Shown: positions 28,963 through 39,812, counted from the stretch's first letter. The stretch: DNA of 64,000 nt from Streptomyces solicavernae (GCF_029968095.1 NZ_JASCIR010000003.1:186001-250000); one strand, 5' to 3'. Made by a program: numbers and translations. The notes: generated by a model not told the origin, from the sequence alone.

Positions 28963-29985
28963 TCAGTACTGCTCGGTCTCCACGAAACCGGCGTCCGCGT
29001 CGTCGTCCGCGCCGAACGCGTCGGCGGCGGCCGTCGGGTCGAACCCGGGAGGCGAGTCCTTGAGCGCCAGGCCCATGCCCGCCAGCTTCGCCTTGACCTC
29101 GTCGATCGACTTCGCACCGAAGTTGCGGATGTCGAGCAGGTCGGCCTCGGAACGAGCCACGAGCTCACCCACGGAGTGGATGCCCTCGCGCTTGAGGCAG
29201 TTGTACGAGCGGACCGTGAGCTCAAGCTCCTCGATGGGAAGAGCGAGATCCGCGGCCAGCGCAGCGTCCGTCGGGGACGGGCCCATGTCGATGCCCTCGG
29301 CGTCGATGTTGAGCTCGCGCGCCAGGCCGAACAGCTCGACCAGGGTCTTGCCGGCCGACGCCATGGCGTCACGCGGACGCATGGCCTGCTTGGTCTCGAC
29401 GTCGACGATCAGCTTGTCGAAGTCGGTGCGCTGCTCGACACGCGTGGCCTCGACCTTGTACGTGACCTTGAGCACCGGCGAGTAGATGGAGTCGACCGGG
29501 ATACGGCCGATCTCCTGGCCCACCTGCTTGTTCTGCACGGCGGAGACGTAGCCGCGACCGCGCTCGACGGTCAGCTCCATCTCCAGCTTGCCCTTGCCGT
29601 TGAGCGTGGCGAGGACGAGGTCGGGGTTGTGCACCTCGACACCGGCCGGGGGCGCGATGTCGGCGGCGGTGACCAGACCCGGGCCCTGCTTGCGCAGGTA
29701 CATCACGACCGGCTCGTCGTGCTCCGAGGAGACGACCAGCTGCTTGATGTTGAGGATCAGGTCGGTGACGTCCTGCTTGACGCCCGGCACGGTGGTGAAC
29801 TCGTGCAGGACACCGTCGATGCGGATGCTGGTCACAGCAGCACCGGGGATCGACGACAGGAGGGTACGGCGCAGGGAGTTACCGAGGGTGTAGCCGAAGC
29901 CCGGCTCCAGCGGCTCGATCACGAACCGGGACCGGAACTCGTCGACGACCTCTTCGGTCAACGAGGGACGCTGAGCAATCAGCAT
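28963..29985 (-). CDS. rpoA: RNA polymerase alpha subunit
   Basis: 340 residues. The N-terminal assembly domain ([25 protein letters not shown]) and the C-terminal DNA- and activator-binding domain ([31 protein letters not shown]) are intact, with an acidic tail after it. It initiates assembly of the polymerase. It follows rpsK directly; rpsD, often between these two, is not here. Confidence 0.98.
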   Translation of the reverse strand: MLIAQRPSLTEEVVDEFRSRFVIEPLEPGFGYTLGNSLRRTLLSSIPGAAVTSIRIDGVLHEFTTVPGVKQDVTDLILNIKQLVVSSEHDEPVVMYLRKQGPGLVTAADIAPPAGVEVHNPDLVLATLNGKGKLEMELTVERGRGYVSAVQNKQVGQEIGRIPVDSIYSPVLKVTYKVEATRVEQRTDFDKLIVDVETKQAMRPRDAMASAGKTLVELFGLARELNIDAEGIDMGPSPTDAALAADLALPIEELELTVRSYNCLKREGIHSVGELVARSEADLLDIRNFGAKSIDEVKAKLAGMGLALKDSPPGFDPTAAADAFGADDDADAGFVETEQY

Positions 29986-30110
29986 GTTGTGATCCTTCAG
30001 TCAGGGGCACCCGCTATTTGATGCCCGACTAGCACTACAAGGGTACGGGCGGTACGACCCGTGAGAGCCGTACCGCCCGAAATCCTCAGACCAAACAGTC
30101 GTACGTCAGA

Positions 30111-30515
30111 TCAGACGCGGCGACGCTTGGGGGGACGGCAGCCGTTGTGCGGGGTCGGCGTGACGTCCTGGATGGAGCCGACCTCAAGGCCGGTGGCCTG
30201 CAGGGAACGGATGGCGGTCTCACGACCGGAGCCCGGGCCCTTGACGAAGACGTCGACCTTGCGCATGCCGTGCTCCTGCGCACGACGCGCGGCGGACTCG
30301 GCGGCCATCTGCGCGGCGAACGGCGTGGACTTGCGGGAGCCCTTGAAGCCGACGTGGCCGGCGGAGGCCCACGAGATCACGTTGCCGGTCGGGTCCGTGA
30401 TGGACACGATCGTGTTGTTGAACGTGCTCTTGATGTGCGCGTGGCCGTGAGCGACGTTCTTCTTTTCCTTGCGGCGCACCTTCTTGGCAGCGCCCTGACG
30501 ACCCTTGGGGGGCAT
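30111..30515 (-). CDS. rpsK: Ribosomal protein S11
   Basis: 134 residues with [25 protein letters not shown] and the conserved end [12 protein letters not shown]. It forms the 30S platform that holds mRNA in the E site region. 65 bases after rpsM. ATG start. Confidence 0.97.
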   Translation of the reverse strand: MPPKGRQGAAKKVRRKEKKNVAHGHAHIKSTFNNTIVSITDPTGNVISWASAGHVGFKGSRKSTPFAAQMAAESAARRAQEHGMRKVDVFVKGPGSGRETAIRSLQATGLEVGSIQDVTPTPHNGCRPPKRRRV

Positions 30516-30580
30516 CTCTTAACTCCTACGGGAGGTGGTCGGTCCTACAGCGAAGACCGCTGACGAGCGTCCGCTGCGGA

Positions 30581-30961
30581 CTACTTCTTGCCCGGCTTCT
30601 TCTTGCCGGCGATGGCGCGACGCGGGCCCTTGCGGGTGCGAGCGTTGGTGCTGGTGCGCTGACCGTGCACGGGAAGGCCACGACGGTGACGCAGGCCCTG
30701 GTAGCAGCCGATCTCCACCTTGCGGCGGATGTCGGCCTGAACCTCACGGCGGAGGTCACCCTCGGTCTTGAGGTTGGCGTCCACGTACTCGCGGATCTTG
30801 ACCAGGTCCTCTTCGGCCAGGTCACGAACGCGGGTGTTCGGGTTCACGCCGGTGGCGGCCAGCGTCTGCTGGGAGAGCGTCCGGCCGATGCCGAACACGT
30901 AGGTGAGGGCGACCTCCACGCGCTTTTCGCGCGGGATGTCAACACCGGAAACGCGTGCCAT
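30581..30961 (-). CDS. rpsM: Ribosomal protein S13
   Basis: 126 residues, [26 protein letters not shown] and the conserved [22 protein letters not shown], with a basic tail GKKKPGKK. It sits in the 30S head and contacts L5 and P-site tRNA. A 197-base leader separates it from rpmJ and carries the CGACAC-hairpin element. Confidence 0.97.
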   Translation of the reverse strand: MARVSGVDIPREKRVEVALTYVFGIGRTLSQQTLAATGVNPNTRVRDLAEEDLVKIREYVDANLKTEGDLRREVQADIRRKVEIGCYQGLRHRRGLPVHGQRTSTNARTRKGPRRAIAGKKKPGKK

Positions 30962-31050
30962 GTAATGGCTCCAGTTGAGTCTTCGGAGGTCTTCCACAGA
31001 GCCGCTCCCGCCCGCCGTCCACCCTTGCCGGGCTTCGGTACGAACCGGGT

Positions 31051-31075
31051 CCCCGGCCTCCGACCGGGGGTGTCG
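31051..31075 (-). promoter_or_regulatory. rpsM leader copy of the CGACAC-hairpin element
   Basis: On the minus strand CGACAC-C-CCC is followed by a hairpin with arms CCCCGG and CCGGGG. The same layout, with different stem bases, stands before rpsJ and rpsL. It ends 90 bases before the rpsM start. Confidence 0.5.
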
Positions 31076-31158
31076 CCCTCCATCACTGAAGAGAGGCGGG
31101 TCCTGCGTATGTACGTATCGCTATGCGTCGCGCGAAGATCTGCGGATGCAGACCTGCG

Positions 31159-31272
31159 TCAGCCCTGGCGCTGCTTGTGGCGCGGGTTGTCGCAGATGAT
31201 CATGACTCGGCCGTGACGGCGAATCACCCTGCACTTGTCGCAGATCTTCTTGACGCTCGGCTTGACCTTCAT
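31159..31272 (-). CDS. rpmJ: Ribosomal protein L36
   Basis: 37 residues, [20 protein letters not shown] then [15 protein letters not shown]. The zinc ligands C11, C14, C27 and H32 are all present, so this is the zinc-binding paralogue. Located between infA and rpsM as in most actinobacteria. Confidence 0.96.
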   Translation of the reverse strand: MKVKPSVKKICDKCRVIRRHGRVMIICDNPRHKQRQG

Positions 31273-31469
31273 TGGGTGAGGTTCTCCGGGTCAGGTGCCA
31301 CCACCCGCGGGGGCGAGGGCAGACATAAAGATCTACTTGTACCGTTGAAGTTCGCTTCCGGCTGGCGCTGGAAACGTCTCCCCTGGATCGCTCCGGGGAG
31401 TTTGACAGGTCATGCCTGTCCGTCGACGACCCTTCCGGCCGCAGGAGCGGGTACGGGACCCGCCCAAGC

Positions 31470-31691
31470 TCACTTGTATCGGTAGACGATACGCCCACGC
31501 GTCAGGTCGTACGGAGACAGCTCCACCACGACCCGGTCGTCAGGGAGGATGCGGATGTAGTGCATACGCATCTTGCCGCTGATGTGTGCCAGGACCTGGT
31601 GGCCGTTCTGGAGCTCGACCTTGAACATGGCGTTCGGCAGAGACTCGACGACGGTGCCCTCGATCTCGATGGCACCTTGCTTCTTGGCCAC
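31470..31691 (-). CDS. infA: Translation initiation factor IF-1
   Basis: 73 residues, a single S1-like OB fold ([22 protein letters not shown] to RGRIVYRYK). It binds the 30S A site during initiation. GTG start with an AAGGG ribosome site. A 175-base gap with its own promoter candidate separates it from map. Confidence 0.97.
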   Translation of the reverse strand: MAKKQGAIEIEGTVVESLPNAMFKVELQNGHQVLAHISGKMRMHYIRILPDDRVVVELSPYDLTRGRIVYRYK

Positions 31692-31794
31692 GCTTTGCCC
31701 TTCGAATCGACTACCTTGATCGGCTGCCTCGTTGGCCGCCATCTGACATGCGGTGAAACATGCAGACATGCGGAGACACGAGAGCCGACGCGTC

Positions 31795-31824
31795 AGTCTA
31801 CGTCAGAGCACCCGGAAAGACGAA
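31795..31824 (-). promoter_or_regulatory. Candidate infA promoter
   Basis: Minus-strand -10 TAGACT and a weak -35 TTCGTC with an 18-base spacer, about 100 bases before infA. The leader after it carries a 20-bp direct repeat beginning GACATGCGG (31745 and 31765). Confidence 0.4.
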
Positions 31825-31866
31825 TCCAGAGAGACTGCCCCGAACGGGAGATCCTTAAGCGACCGA

Positions 31867-32703
31867 CTAGGCCAAGGGGTCAGGGGCCGTCGTGATCCCG
31901 TACTCCGCCAACTTCGCCTTGCCGCCGTCGCGCGCGGTGAGGACCAGCGGGCCCTGCTCGGTCAGCGCGATCGAGTGCTCCCAGTGCGAGGACCAGGTGC
32001 CGTCGGTGGTGACCACCGTCCAGTCGTCCTCAAGCACGTTCGTACGAGGTGTGCCGAGGCTCACCATCGGCTCGATGGCCAGGCACATGCCGGGCACCAG
32101 CTTCGGGCCGCGGCCGCGCCGGCGCTCCACGTAGTTCAGGACGTGCGGGTCCATGTGCATCTGCGAGCCGATGCCGTGGCCGCCGTAGTCCTCGATGATC
32201 CCGTACTTCCCGGTGGCGGGGCGGGGCTGACGGCGGATGTACGACTCGACGGCCTTGGAGATGTCGACCAGGCGGTTGCCCTGCTTCATCGCCGCGAGCC
32301 CGGCCCACATCGACTCCTCGGTGACCCGCGACAGCTCGACCAGCTCGGGCGCGTGCCCCGAGCCCACGAAGGCGGTGTACGCGGCGTCGCCGTGCCAGCC
32401 CTCGATGATCGCGCCGCAGTCGATCGAGATGATGTCGCCGTCCTCAAGGACGACGTCCTCGCTCGGGATGCCGTGGACGACGACCTCGTTCCTGGAGGTG
32501 CAGATCGTGGCCGGGAAACCGCCGTACCCGAGGAAGTTGGACTTCGCGCCGTGCTCCGCGAGCACCTTGCGCGCCACGTCGTCCAGGTCCTTCGTGGTGG
32601 CGCCCGGGACGGCCGCCGCCCGCGTGGCCTCGTGGATGGCGGCGACGACAAGCCCCGCCGCACGCATCTTCGCGATCTGCTCGGGAGTCTTGATCTCCAC
32701 CAT
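31867..32703 (-). CDS. map: Methionine aminopeptidase, type I
   Basis: 278 residues, pita-bread fold. SIDCGAIIEGWHGDAAYT, GGHGIGSQMHMDP and AIEPMVSLG hold the two-metal ligands (Asp, Asp, His, Glu, Glu). It removes initiator methionine from nascent proteins. ATG start. A long hairpin between adk and map suggests partly separate expression. Confidence 0.96.
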   Translation of the reverse strand: MVEIKTPEQIAKMRAAGLVVAAIHEATRAAAVPGATTKDLDDVARKVLAEHGAKSNFLGYGGFPATICTSRNEVVVHGIPSEDVVLEDGDIISIDCGAIIEGWHGDAAYTAFVGSGHAPELVELSRVTEESMWAGLAAMKQGNRLVDISKAVESYIRRQPRPATGKYGIIEDYGGHGIGSQMHMDPHVLNYVERRRGRGPKLVPGMCLAIEPMVSLGTPRTNVLEDDWTVVTTDGTWSSHWEHSIALTEQGPLVLTARDGGKAKLAEYGITTAPDPLA

Positions 32704-32783
32704 GACCTGCTGTGCCTTCCGCCGCTGTGCTCGGTACGGGTACTGGTACTGGTTCTGGTTCCGCTACCGCTGAACCTCAACAG

Positions 32784-32819
32784 TACGGCCGCGGGGACCC
32801 TTCGGTCACCGCGGCCGTA
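32784..32819 (-). terminator. Hairpin between adk and map
   Basis: TACGGCCGCGG (32784-32794) pairs perfectly with 32809-32819 over 14 bases. A smaller hairpin, CCTGTCC-gcc-GGACAGG (32870-32886), abuts the adk stop. One or both may end or attenuate spc transcription ahead of map. Confidence 0.55.
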
Positions 32820-32888
32820 ACTGTCTGCATGCTGCTGTGTGCTTCTGCCGCCCGGCAGGCGCTGCGCGTCCTGTCCGCCGGACAGGCC

Positions 32889-33542
32889 CTAGGCGGACTT
32901 CTGCAACGCCGCCATCGCCCGCTCCGTCACGTCGGCGACCTCGCCGAGCGCGGAGATCGTGACCACCAGGCCCTGGGCGCGGTAGTGGTCGATGATCGGC
33001 TCGGTCTCGCTGTGGTAGACCTCAAGCCGCGTGCGTACGGTCTCTTCCTTGTCGTCACCGCGCTGGTACAGCTCGCCGCCGCAGGCGTCGCAGACGCCCT
33101 CGGTCTTCGGCTGCTTGTACTCGACGTGGAAGACGTGGGCCGAGTCGTTGCGGCAGATACGGCGGCCGGCGATGCGCTTGACCACCTCGTCCTCGGGGAC
33201 CTCCAGGTCCAGGACCGCGTCCAGCTTCACGCTGTCGGACTTCAGCGCCTCGTCGAGCGCCTCGGCCTGCGACACGTTGCGCGGGAAGCCGTCGAGCAGG
33301 AAGCCGTTCGCGGCGTCCGGCTGGGCCATGCGGTCCCTGGCCATGCCGATGGTGACCTCGTCCGGAACCAGGTTGCCGGCGTCCATGTAGGACTTGGCCA
33401 GCTTGCCCAGCTCCGTCTGCTGGCTGATGTTGGCGCGGAACAGGTCTCCCGTGGAGATGTGCGGGATCGACAGGTTCTTGGCGAGGAACGCGGCCTGCGT
33501 TCCCTTGCCCGCACCGGGCGGTCCGACAAGGACGATACGCAT
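32889..33542 (-). CDS. adk: Adenylate kinase
   Basis: 217 residues. The P-loop GPPGAGKGT is at 7-15; the long LID domain holds a Cys cluster (RRICRNDSA and [10 protein letters not shown]) consistent with a structural zinc site. It equilibrates ATP, ADP and AMP. Its ATG shares one base with the secY TGA. Confidence 0.97.
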   Translation of the reverse strand: MRIVLVGPPGAGKGTQAAFLAKNLSIPHISTGDLFRANISQQTELGKLAKSYMDAGNLVPDEVTIGMARDRMAQPDAANGFLLDGFPRNVSQAEALDEALKSDSVKLDAVLDLEVPEDEVVKRIAGRRICRNDSAHVFHVEYKQPKTEGVCDACGGELYQRGDDKEETVRTRLEVYHSETEPIIDHYRAQGLVVTISALGEVADVTERAMAALQKSA

Positions 33543-34861
33543 CAGCGGAGGAACCCTTCGTAATTACGCTGCTGGAGCTGGCTCTCGATCTGCTTCACGG
33601 TCTCCAGACCCACACCCACGATGATCAGGATGCTCGTCCCGCCGAACGGGAAGTTCTGGTTCGCTCCGAAGCCCGCCAACGCCATCGTCGGCACGAGAGC
33701 AATAAGGCCCAAGTACAGCGACCCCGGCCAGGTGATCCGGTTGAGCACGTAGCTCAGGTACTCAGCAGTGGGTCGGCCAGCCCGGATGCCCGGGATGAAG
33801 CCACCATACTTCTTCATGTTGTCCGCGACTTCCTCGGGGTTGAACGAGATGGCCACGTAGAAGAAGGCGAAAAAGACAATCAGAAGGAAGTAAAGCGTGA
33901 TGTGCACCGGAGCGTCCGTTGGCTGCAGATTGTTCCGGATCCACTGGGCCCAACCGGCCTGAGAATTGCCGGAGAACTGCACGATCAGCGCCGGAATGTA
34001 GAGCAGCGATGACGCGAAGATGACCGGAATCACACCCGCCTGGTTCACCTTCAGCGGGATGTACGTCGACGTGCCGCCGTAGGAACGACGGCCGATCATG
34101 CGCTTCGCGTACTGGACCGGGATGCGGCGCTGCGCCTGCTCGACGAAGACGACCAGGCCGACCATGGCCAGGCCCACCACGATCACGGTGCCGAACTCGA
34201 TCCAGCCGCCCGCGAGGTCACCCTGCTGCTTGATGGCCCACAGGGCGCCGGGGAAGCCCGCCGCGATCGAGATGAACATCAGGATCGACATGCCGTTGCC
34301 GATGCCGCGGTCCGTGACGAGCTCGCCGAGCCACATCACGACGGCCGTACCGGCGGTCATGGTGACGACCATGGTGATGGTCACGAAGATCGACTGGTCA
34401 GGAACGATCTCGCTGGCGACCGGACAGCCCTGGAACAGGGCGCCGCTGCGGGCAGTGGCGACAAGGCCGGTGCCCTGCAGAATGGCGAGGGCCACTGTCA
34501 GATAACGCGTGTACTGCGTGATCTTGGCCTGGCCGGACTGGCCTTCCTTCTTCAGCGCTTCCAGACGCGGGATCACCACGGTCAGCAGCTGGAGAATGAT
34601 GCTCGCCGTGATGTACGGCATGATGCCCAACGCGAAAATGGTGATCTGGAGCAGCGCGCCACCACTGAACATGTTGACCAGCGACAGCAGACCCTGCTGA
34701 CTCTGGTTCGCCTGGTCCATACAGACCTGGACGTTCGTATAGCTGACGCCCGGAATCGGGATGTGCGCACCGATCCGGTAGATCACGATCATGCCGAGTG
34801 TGAAGAGCAGCTTCTTGCGCAGGTCGGGCGTTTTGAACGCCCGGGCGAACGCGGTGAGCAC
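33542..34861 (-). CDS. secY: Preprotein translocase subunit SecY
   Basis: 439 residues with ten predicted membrane helices; [10 protein letters not shown] forms the plug-side loop and [13 protein letters not shown] the cytoplasmic loop that docks SecA and ribosomes. It is the channel of the Sec pathway. GTG start with GCAGGAGG upstream. It is set apart from rplO by 234 bases and a hairpin. Confidence 0.97.
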   Translation of the reverse strand: MLTAFARAFKTPDLRKKLLFTLGMIVIYRIGAHIPIPGVSYTNVQVCMDQANQSQQGLLSLVNMFSGGALLQITIFALGIMPYITASIILQLLTVVIPRLEALKKEGQSGQAKITQYTRYLTVALAILQGTGLVATARSGALFQGCPVASEIVPDQSIFVTITMVVTMTAGTAVVMWLGELVTDRGIGNGMSILMFISIAAGFPGALWAIKQQGDLAGGWIEFGTVIVVGLAMVGLVVFVEQAQRRIPVQYAKRMIGRRSYGGTSTYIPLKVNQAGVIPVIFASSLLYIPALIVQFSGNSQAGWAQWIRNNLQPTDAPVHITLYFLLIVFFAFFYVAISFNPEEVADNMKKYGGFIPGIRAGRPTAEYLSYVLNRITWPGSLYLGLIALVPTMALAGFGANQNFPFGGTSILIIVGVGLETVKQIESQLQQRNYEGFLR

Positions 34862-35024
34862 GGTGCCTCCTGCGACCCCCGCGCTACTGCGTCAGAGGTG
34901 ACGGTCTTGAGGATCGACAAATACGTATCAGGCAAGAACCGCGCGGCGAGCCGAAAGCAGACCGCACGGAAAGTAGCAAGTGCACGCCACCTTACCGGCG
35001 TACGTGCCCCCCTTGGAACGACCA

Positions 35025-35058
35025 ACCGGGGATGCCCCTTATGTGAGGCATCCCCGGT
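35025..35058 (-). terminator. Terminator-like hairpin between rplO and secY
   Basis: ACCGGGGATGCC (35025-35036) pairs perfectly with 35047-35058; GAACGA and TCGTTC outside it can extend the stem. It begins 38 bases after rplO, so part of spc transcription may stop here and secY-adk may have its own promoter in 34862-35024. Confidence 0.65.
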
Positions 35059-35095
35059 GGGATCGTTCAAGTCATCGCGACCTCGTCTGAGTTGG

Positions 35096-35551
35096 TCAGA
35101 CGAGCTCGGTGACGGTACCGCCCGCGGCGGTGATCTTCTCCTTGGCGGAGCCGGAGACGGCGTCGACCGTCACCTGCAGCGCCACGGAGACCTCGCCCTG
35201 GCCCAGGACCTTGACAAGGCTGTTCTTGCGAACGGCACCCTTGGCCACCAGGCCCTCGACGGTGACCTCGCCACCCTCGGGGTACAGCGCAGCCAGCTTG
35301 TCGAGGTTCACGACCTGGAACTCGGTCTTGAACGGGTTCTTGAAGCCCTTCAGCTTCGGGAGGCGCATGTGGAGCGGCATCTGGCCACCCTCGAAGCGCT
35401 CCGGAACCTGGTAACGGGCCTTCGTGCCCTTGGTACCGCGACCAGCCGTCTTACCCTTCGACGCCTCACCACGACCGACACGGGTCTTGGCGGTCTTGGC
35501 GCCGGGAGCCGGACGGAGGTTGTGGACCTTCAGCGGGTTCTGCTCCGCCAT
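35096..35551 (-). CDS. rplO: Ribosomal protein L15
   Basis: 151 residues, Gly/Lys-rich N-terminus ([19 protein letters not shown]) and the core from [18 protein letters not shown]. Late assembly protein of the 50S. One base after rpmD. Confidence 0.97.
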   Translation of the reverse strand: MAEQNPLKVHNLRPAPGAKTAKTRVGRGEASKGKTAGRGTKGTKARYQVPERFEGGQMPLHMRLPKLKGFKNPFKTEFQVVNLDKLAALYPEGGEVTVEGLVAKGAVRKNSLVKVLGQGEVSVALQVTVDAVSGSAKEKITAAGGTVTELV

Positions 35552-35552
35552 G

Positions 35553-35735
35553 TCAGTCGACCTCCTCGACCGTCACGAGGTGGCGGACGGTCTGCACCAT
35601 GCCGCGGAACTCGGGGCGGTCCTCCTTGACGACCTGCGTGTTGATGCCCTTGAGACCAAGGGAACGCAGGGTGTCACGGTGGTTCTGCTTGCTGCCGATG
35701 TACGACTTCGTCTGCGTGATCTTGAGCTGCGCCAT
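35553..35735 (-). CDS. rpmD: Ribosomal protein L30
   Basis: 60 residues, [20 protein letters not shown] to [16 protein letters not shown], normal length. Its ATG overlaps the rpsE TAA by one base. Confidence 0.97.
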   Translation of the reverse strand: MAQLKITQTKSYIGSKQNHRDTLRSLGLKGINTQVVKEDRPEFRGMVQTVRHLVTVEEVD

Positions 35736-36340
35736 TACGCACCAGCCCCGGCACGCGCACGCAGCAGAGCCGCGGGAGCGACGTCCTCAAGCGGCAGACC
35801 GCGGCGGGCCGCGATCTCCTCGGGACGCTGCAGACCCCGCAGGGCCTCCACGGTCGCGTGCACGATGTTGATCGCGTTGTCGGAGCCGAGCGACTTCGAC
35901 AGGATGTCGTGAACGCCGGCGCACTCCAGGACGGCACGCACCGGGCCACCGGCGATAACACCGGTACCGGGGGAAGCCGGCTTGAGCAGGACGACGCCCG
36001 CAGCCTTCTCACCCTGGATCGGGTGCGGGATGGTGCCCTGGATACGGGGGACCTTGAAGAAGTGCTTCTTGGCCTCCTCAACACCCTTGGCGATGGCGGC
36101 CGGCACCTCCTTGGCCTTGCCGTAACCGACACCCACGGTGCCGTCACCGTCGCCCACCACGACCAGCGCGGTGAAGCTGAAGCGACGACCACCCTTCACA
36201 ACCTTGGCGACGCGGTTGATCGCGACAACGCGCTCAACGTACGCGGTCTTCTCGGCGGCAGCAGAGCCACCGTCGCGACCCTTCCGGTCCCGCCGCTCGC
36301 CGCCACCGGCACCGCCACCGCGGCGCTGGGGTCCAGCCAT
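35735..36340 (-). CDS. rpsE: Ribosomal protein S5
   Basis: 201 residues. A Gly/Arg-rich N-terminal extension ([18 protein letters not shown]) precedes the core ([23 protein letters not shown]). S5 shapes the mRNA entry and decoding accuracy. No sign of an altered accuracy loop. Confidence 0.97.
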   Translation of the reverse strand: MAGPQRRGGGAGGGERRDRKGRDGGSAAAEKTAYVERVVAINRVAKVVKGGRRFSFTALVVVGDGDGTVGVGYGKAKEVPAAIAKGVEEAKKHFFKVPRIQGTIPHPIQGEKAAGVVLLKPASPGTGVIAGGPVRAVLECAGVHDILSKSLGSDNAINIVHATVEALRGLQRPEEIAARRGLPLEDVAPAALLRARAGAGA

Positions 36341-36383
36341 TGGAATTACCTCTCTCTTTTTCCGCTAGCTACGGAACCAGAAC

Positions 36384-36767
36384 TCAGAACTTGAGTCCGG
36401 CTTCGCGGGCGGCGTCCGCCAGGGCGGCGATGCGCCCGGCGTACTGGTTACCACCACGGTCGAACACGACGGTCTCGACACCGGCGGCCTTGGCACGCTC
36501 GGCAACCAGGGCGCCGACGGACTTGGCCTGCGCGGACTTGTCGCCCTCGCCACCGCGGATCGAAACGTCCAGGGTCGAGGCCGACGCGAGGGTGTGACCC
36601 TTCACGTCGTCGATGACCTGGGCGACGATGTTGCGGTTCGAGCGGGTAACGACCAGGCGCGGACGCTCCGCCGTACCGGAGATGTTCTTCCGGATACGGA
36701 TGTGGCGACGCTTGATGGCAGCACGCTTGTAGGCGTCGCCCTTCAGGATCTTCTGCCCGTATGCCAT
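36384..36767 (-). CDS. rplR: Ribosomal protein L18
   Basis: 127 residues, [28 protein letters not shown] and the conserved end [17 protein letters not shown]. Binds 5S rRNA with L5. Three bases after rplF. Confidence 0.97.
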   Translation of the reverse strand: MAYGQKILKGDAYKRAAIKRRHIRIRKNISGTAERPRLVVTRSNRNIVAQVIDDVKGHTLASASTLDVSIRGGEGDKSAQAKSVGALVAERAKAAGVETVVFDRGGNQYAGRIAALADAAREAGLKF

Positions 36768-36770
36768 GGC

Positions 36771-37310
36771 TTACTTACCCGCCTTTCCGACCTTGCGGCG
36801 GATGACTTCGCCCTCGTACTTGACGCCCTTGGCCTTGTACGGGTCGGGCTTGCGCAGCTTGCGGATGTTGGCCGCAACCTCGCCGACCTTCTGCTTGTCG
36901 ATGCCCTCGACCGAGAACTTGGTCGGCGACTCGACCTTGAACGAGATGCCCTCGGGCGCCTCGATCAGGATCGGGTGGCTGTAGCCGAGCGAGAACTCCA
37001 GGTTGGAGCCCTTCGCCAGGACGCGGTAACCGACACCGCTGATCTCAAGCTTCTTCACGTAACCCTGGGTCACGCCGGTGATCATGTTCGCCACCAGCGT
37101 GCGGGACAGGCCGTGCAGGGCCTTGTTCTGACGCTCGTCGTTGGGGCGGGTGACGCTCAGGACGCCGTCCTCACCCTTGGCGATCTCGATCGGCGCCACG
37201 ACGGTGTGGGTCAGCGAGCCCTTGGGGCCCTTGACCTCGACCGTCTGGCCGTCGATGGTGACGTCCACGCCGGCGGGAACCGTGATGGGGAGCTTGCCAA
37301 TACGCGACAT
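36771..37310 (-). CDS. rplF: Ribosomal protein L6
   Basis: 179 residues with both L6 repeats; the signature [25 protein letters not shown] ends the protein. Sits near the factor-binding site. 24 bases after rpsH. Confidence 0.97.
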   Translation of the reverse strand: MSRIGKLPITVPAGVDVTIDGQTVEVKGPKGSLTHTVVAPIEIAKGEDGVLSVTRPNDERQNKALHGLSRTLVANMITGVTQGYVKKLEISGVGYRVLAKGSNLEFSLGYSHPILIEAPEGISFKVESPTKFSVEGIDKQKVGEVAANIRKLRKPDPYKAKGVKYEGEVIRRKVGKAGK

Positions 37311-37334
37311 AGCTGTTTCCTCCGTTCCCTTCCG

Positions 37335-37733
37335 TTACCAGACGTAGGCGAGGACTTCTCCGCCTACGCCCTTCTTGCCGGCCTGCTTGTCGGTCAGGAG
37401 ACCGTGCGACGTGGAGATGATCGCCACGCCGAGGCCACCGAGGACCTTGGGCAGGTTGGTGGACTTCGCGTAAACCCGGAGACCGGGCTTGGAGATCCGC
37501 TTGATGCCCGCGATGGAGCGCTCACGGTTGGGGCCGAACTTCAGCTCCAGGACGAGGTTCTTGCCGACCTCGGCGTCCTCGACCTTCCAGCCCGTGATGA
37601 AGCCCTCCTGCTGGAGGATCTCCGCGATGTGCGACTTGATCTTGGAGTGCGGCATCGACACCTGGTCGTGGTATGCCGAGTTCGCGTTCCGCAGACGCGT
37701 AAGCATGTCTGCGATCGGATCAGTCATGGTCAT
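37335..37733 (-). CDS. rpsH: Ribosomal protein S8
   Basis: 132 residues, [23 protein letters not shown] to the RNA-binding [26 protein letters not shown]. The first of two in-frame ATGs (37733, 37727) gives the usual length. In E. coli S8 is the spc autoregulator, binding near rplE; no such site is evident here. An unusual 251-base gap lies upstream. Confidence 0.97.
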   Translation of the reverse strand: MTMTDPIADMLTRLRNANSAYHDQVSMPHSKIKSHIAEILQQEGFITGWKVEDAEVGKNLVLELKFGPNRERSIAGIKRISKPGLRVYAKSTNLPKVLGGLGVAIISTSHGLLTDKQAGKKGVGGEVLAYVW

Positions 37734-37984
37734 GAATTGGCCTTCGGCCTCTCTCGCCGGGGTTTCCTGTATGCGCCATCCCTCTCCCCACACAGGGGCG
37801 GGACGGGTGCGGCGCGGGGACCTACGGCGTAGTAAGCAATCAGTTGCAGGCTTCGCCTGCGGGCGGTCAGGACGGCAGACGCCCAACCCTCCTAGCCTAA
37901 GCCATGAGGGGAAGGGCGATCTGCCGACCCTTTGCTTACCGAGAGATCCGGGTAATTCCCTACGCCCAAAGGGCAGTTAGGTGC
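37734..37984 (-). other. 251-base gap between rpsN and rpsH
   Basis: No gene. A hairpin GCAGGC-ttc-GCCTGC lies at 37846-37860. This is the longest gap inside the otherwise compact rplN-rplO set and could hold a leader, a processing site or a promoter for rpsH. Confidence 0.5.
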
Positions 37985-38170
37985 TTACCAGGAGCTCTTG
38001 GTCACGCCCGGCAGCTCGCCACGGTGAGCCATCTCACGGAGGCACACGCGGCACAGGCCGAACTTGCGGTACACGGAGTGCGGGCGGCCGCAGCGCTGGC
38101 AGCGGGTGTAGCCACGCACACCGAACTTGGGCTTACGAGCAGCCTTGGCAATCAGAGCCTTCTTCGCCAT
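37985..38170 (-). CDS. rpsN: Ribosomal protein S14, zinc type
   Basis: 61 residues, the short type Z form, with two CxxC pairs ([20 protein letters not shown]) that bind zinc. Zinc-free long paralogues exist elsewhere in Streptomyces under Zur. The ATG at 38168-38170 is chosen over an in-frame ATG 9 bases upstream because [16 protein letters not shown] is the family start. Confidence 0.97.
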   Translation of the reverse strand: MAKKALIAKAARKPKFGVRGYTRCQRCGRPHSVYRKFGLCRVCLREMAHRGELPGVTKSSW

Positions 38171-38175
38171 CTCGC

Positions 38176-38733
38176 TCACGCCTCCTTGAACGGGAAGCCG
38201 AGGTGACGAAGGAGCGCACGGCCCTCAGCGTCGTTGGTCGCCGTGGTGACCACGGTGATGTCCATACCCCGGACGCGGTCGATCTTGTCCTGGTCGATCT
38301 CGTGGAACATGACCTGCTCGGTGAGACCGAAGGTGTAGTTGCCACGGCCGTCGAACTGCTTGGGGGACAGACCACGGAAGTCGCGGATGCGCGGGAGCGC
38401 GAGCGACAGGGTGCGGTCCAGGAACTCCCACATGCGGTCGCCACGGAGCGTGACGTGGGCACCGATCGGCTGACCCTCGCGCAGCTTGAACTGCGCGATG
38501 GACTTGCGGGCCTTGGTGACGGCCGGCTTCTGACCGGTGATCGTGGTGAGGTCGCGGATGGCGCCCTCGATCAGCTTGGAGTCGCGGGCGGCGTCGCCCA
38601 CACCCATGTTGACCACGATCTTCACGAGGCCGGGAACCTGCATGACGTTCTCGTACTTGAACTCGTCACGCAGCTTGCCCGCGATCTCCTCGCGGTACTT
38701 CGTCTTCAGACGCGGAGTGGTGGTGGTAGCCAT
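38176..38733 (-). CDS. rplE: Ribosomal protein L5
   Basis: 185 residues, [22 protein letters not shown] and the conserved [20 protein letters not shown]. Binds 5S rRNA and bridges to S13. Overlaps rplX by one base. Confidence 0.97.
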   Translation of the reverse strand: MATTTTPRLKTKYREEIAGKLRDEFKYENVMQVPGLVKIVVNMGVGDAARDSKLIEGAIRDLTTITGQKPAVTKARKSIAQFKLREGQPIGAHVTLRGDRMWEFLDRTLSLALPRIRDFRGLSPKQFDGRGNYTFGLTEQVMFHEIDQDKIDRVRGMDITVVTTATNDAEGRALLRHLGFPFKEA

Positions 38734-39056
38734 CAGATGTCCTCACCCGTCCGCTTGGCAACGCGGATCTTGTTGCCCTCGTCGTCGAAGCGGTAACCGA
38801 CGCGCGTGACGACCTTGTTGCCGTCCTTCTCCACGACCAGTTGGACGTTGGAGACGTGGATCGGGGCCTCGGTCGTGACGATGCCACCGGCCTGCGAGCC
38901 GGAGGCCGTGGGGCCGGCCTTGGTGTGCTTCTTGACCCGGTTGACACCCTCGACCAGGACACGCTCGTCGCGCGGGTAAGCGGCAATGACCTTGCCCTGC
39001 TTGCCCTTGTCCTTACCGGTGATGACCTGGACCAGGTCGCCCTTCTTGATCTTCAT
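38733..39056 (-). CDS. rplX: Ribosomal protein L24
   Basis: 107 residues with the KOW motif [19 protein letters not shown] at the N-terminus. An assembly initiator of the 50S. Two bases after rplN. Confidence 0.97.
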   Translation of the reverse strand: MKIKKGDLVQVITGKDKGKQGKVIAAYPRDERVLVEGVNRVKKHTKAGPTASGSQAGGIVTTEAPIHVSNVQLVVEKDGNKVVTRVGYRFDDEGNKIRVAKRTGEDI

Positions 39057-39058
39057 GC

Positions 39059-39427
39059 TTACAGCACCTCCGGCGCGAGCGAGATGATCTTCATGAACTT
39101 CTTCTCGCGCAGCTCACGGCCCACGGGGCCGAAGATACGGGTGCCGCGAGGGTCGCCGTCGTTCTTCAGAATGACGGCGGCGTTCTCGTCGAAGCGGATG
39201 TACGAGCCGTCCGGACGGCGGCGCTCCTTGACGGTGCGAACGATGACCGCCTTGACGACGTCACCCTTCTTCACGTTGCCACCGGGGATCGCGTCCTTGA
39301 CGGTGGCGACGATGACGTCACCGATGCCCGCGTAGCGGCGACCCGAGCCACCGAGAACACGGATGCAAAGGATTTCCTTCGCACCAGTGTTGTCGGCGAC
39401 CTTGAGTCGCGACTCCTGCTGGATCAC
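39059..39427 (-). CDS. rplN: Ribosomal protein L14
   Basis: 122 residues, [27 protein letters not shown] to the conserved [22 protein letters not shown] start. It opens the classical spc gene set and is separated from rpsQ by a 100-base gap with a perfect palindrome. Confidence 0.97.
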   Translation of the reverse strand: MIQQESRLKVADNTGAKEILCIRVLGGSGRRYAGIGDVIVATVKDAIPGGNVKKGDVVKAVIVRTVKERRRPDGSYIRFDENAAVILKNDGDPRGTRIFGPVGRELREKKFMKIISLAPEVL

Positions 39428-39455
39428 GTCTATCTCCTGTTTGTCTGCCGGTTCC

Positions 39456-39485
39456 CCCGGGGCAGTTCAGCTGAACTGCCCCGGG
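39456..39485 (-). terminator. Perfect 30-bp palindrome at the S10/spc boundary
   Basis: Two 15-base arms (CCCGGGGCAGTTCAG at 39456-39470 and its exact complement at 39471-39485) meet with no spacer, 42 bases after rpsQ and 28 bases before rplN. It can form a long hairpin in RNA. No U tract follows on the minus strand. Confidence 0.75.
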
Positions 39486-39527
39486 AGCCTGGCGGAACGA
39501 ACTCCGAGAGGGATGCCCCTCGGAGAA

Positions 39528-39812
39528 TTACTTGGCCTTCTCGAGGATCTCGACGATGCGCCAGCGCTTGGTCGCCGACAGCGGACGCGTCTCCATCAGG
39601 AGGACGCGGTCGCCGACGCCGGCAGCGTTCTGCTCGTCGTGCGCCTTGAGCTTGTTGGTACGGCGGATGACCTTGCCGTACAGCGCGTGGGTCACACGGT
39701 CCTCGACAGCGACGACGACGGTCTTGTCCATCTTGTCGCTGACGACAAGGCCCTGACGGGTCTTGCGGAAGCCGCGCTCGGTCTTGGTCTCAGTCACGTT
39801 GCTCTCGCTCAT
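39528..39812 (-). CDS. rpsQ: Ribosomal protein S17
   Basis: 94 residues, [27 protein letters not shown] and the conserved [16 protein letters not shown]. Last gene of the S10 set. Shares one base with rpmC. Confidence 0.97.
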   Translation of the reverse strand: MSESNVTETKTERGFRKTRQGLVVSDKMDKTVVVAVEDRVTHALYGKVIRRTNKLKAHDEQNAAGVGDRVLLMETRPLSATKRWRIVEILEKAK

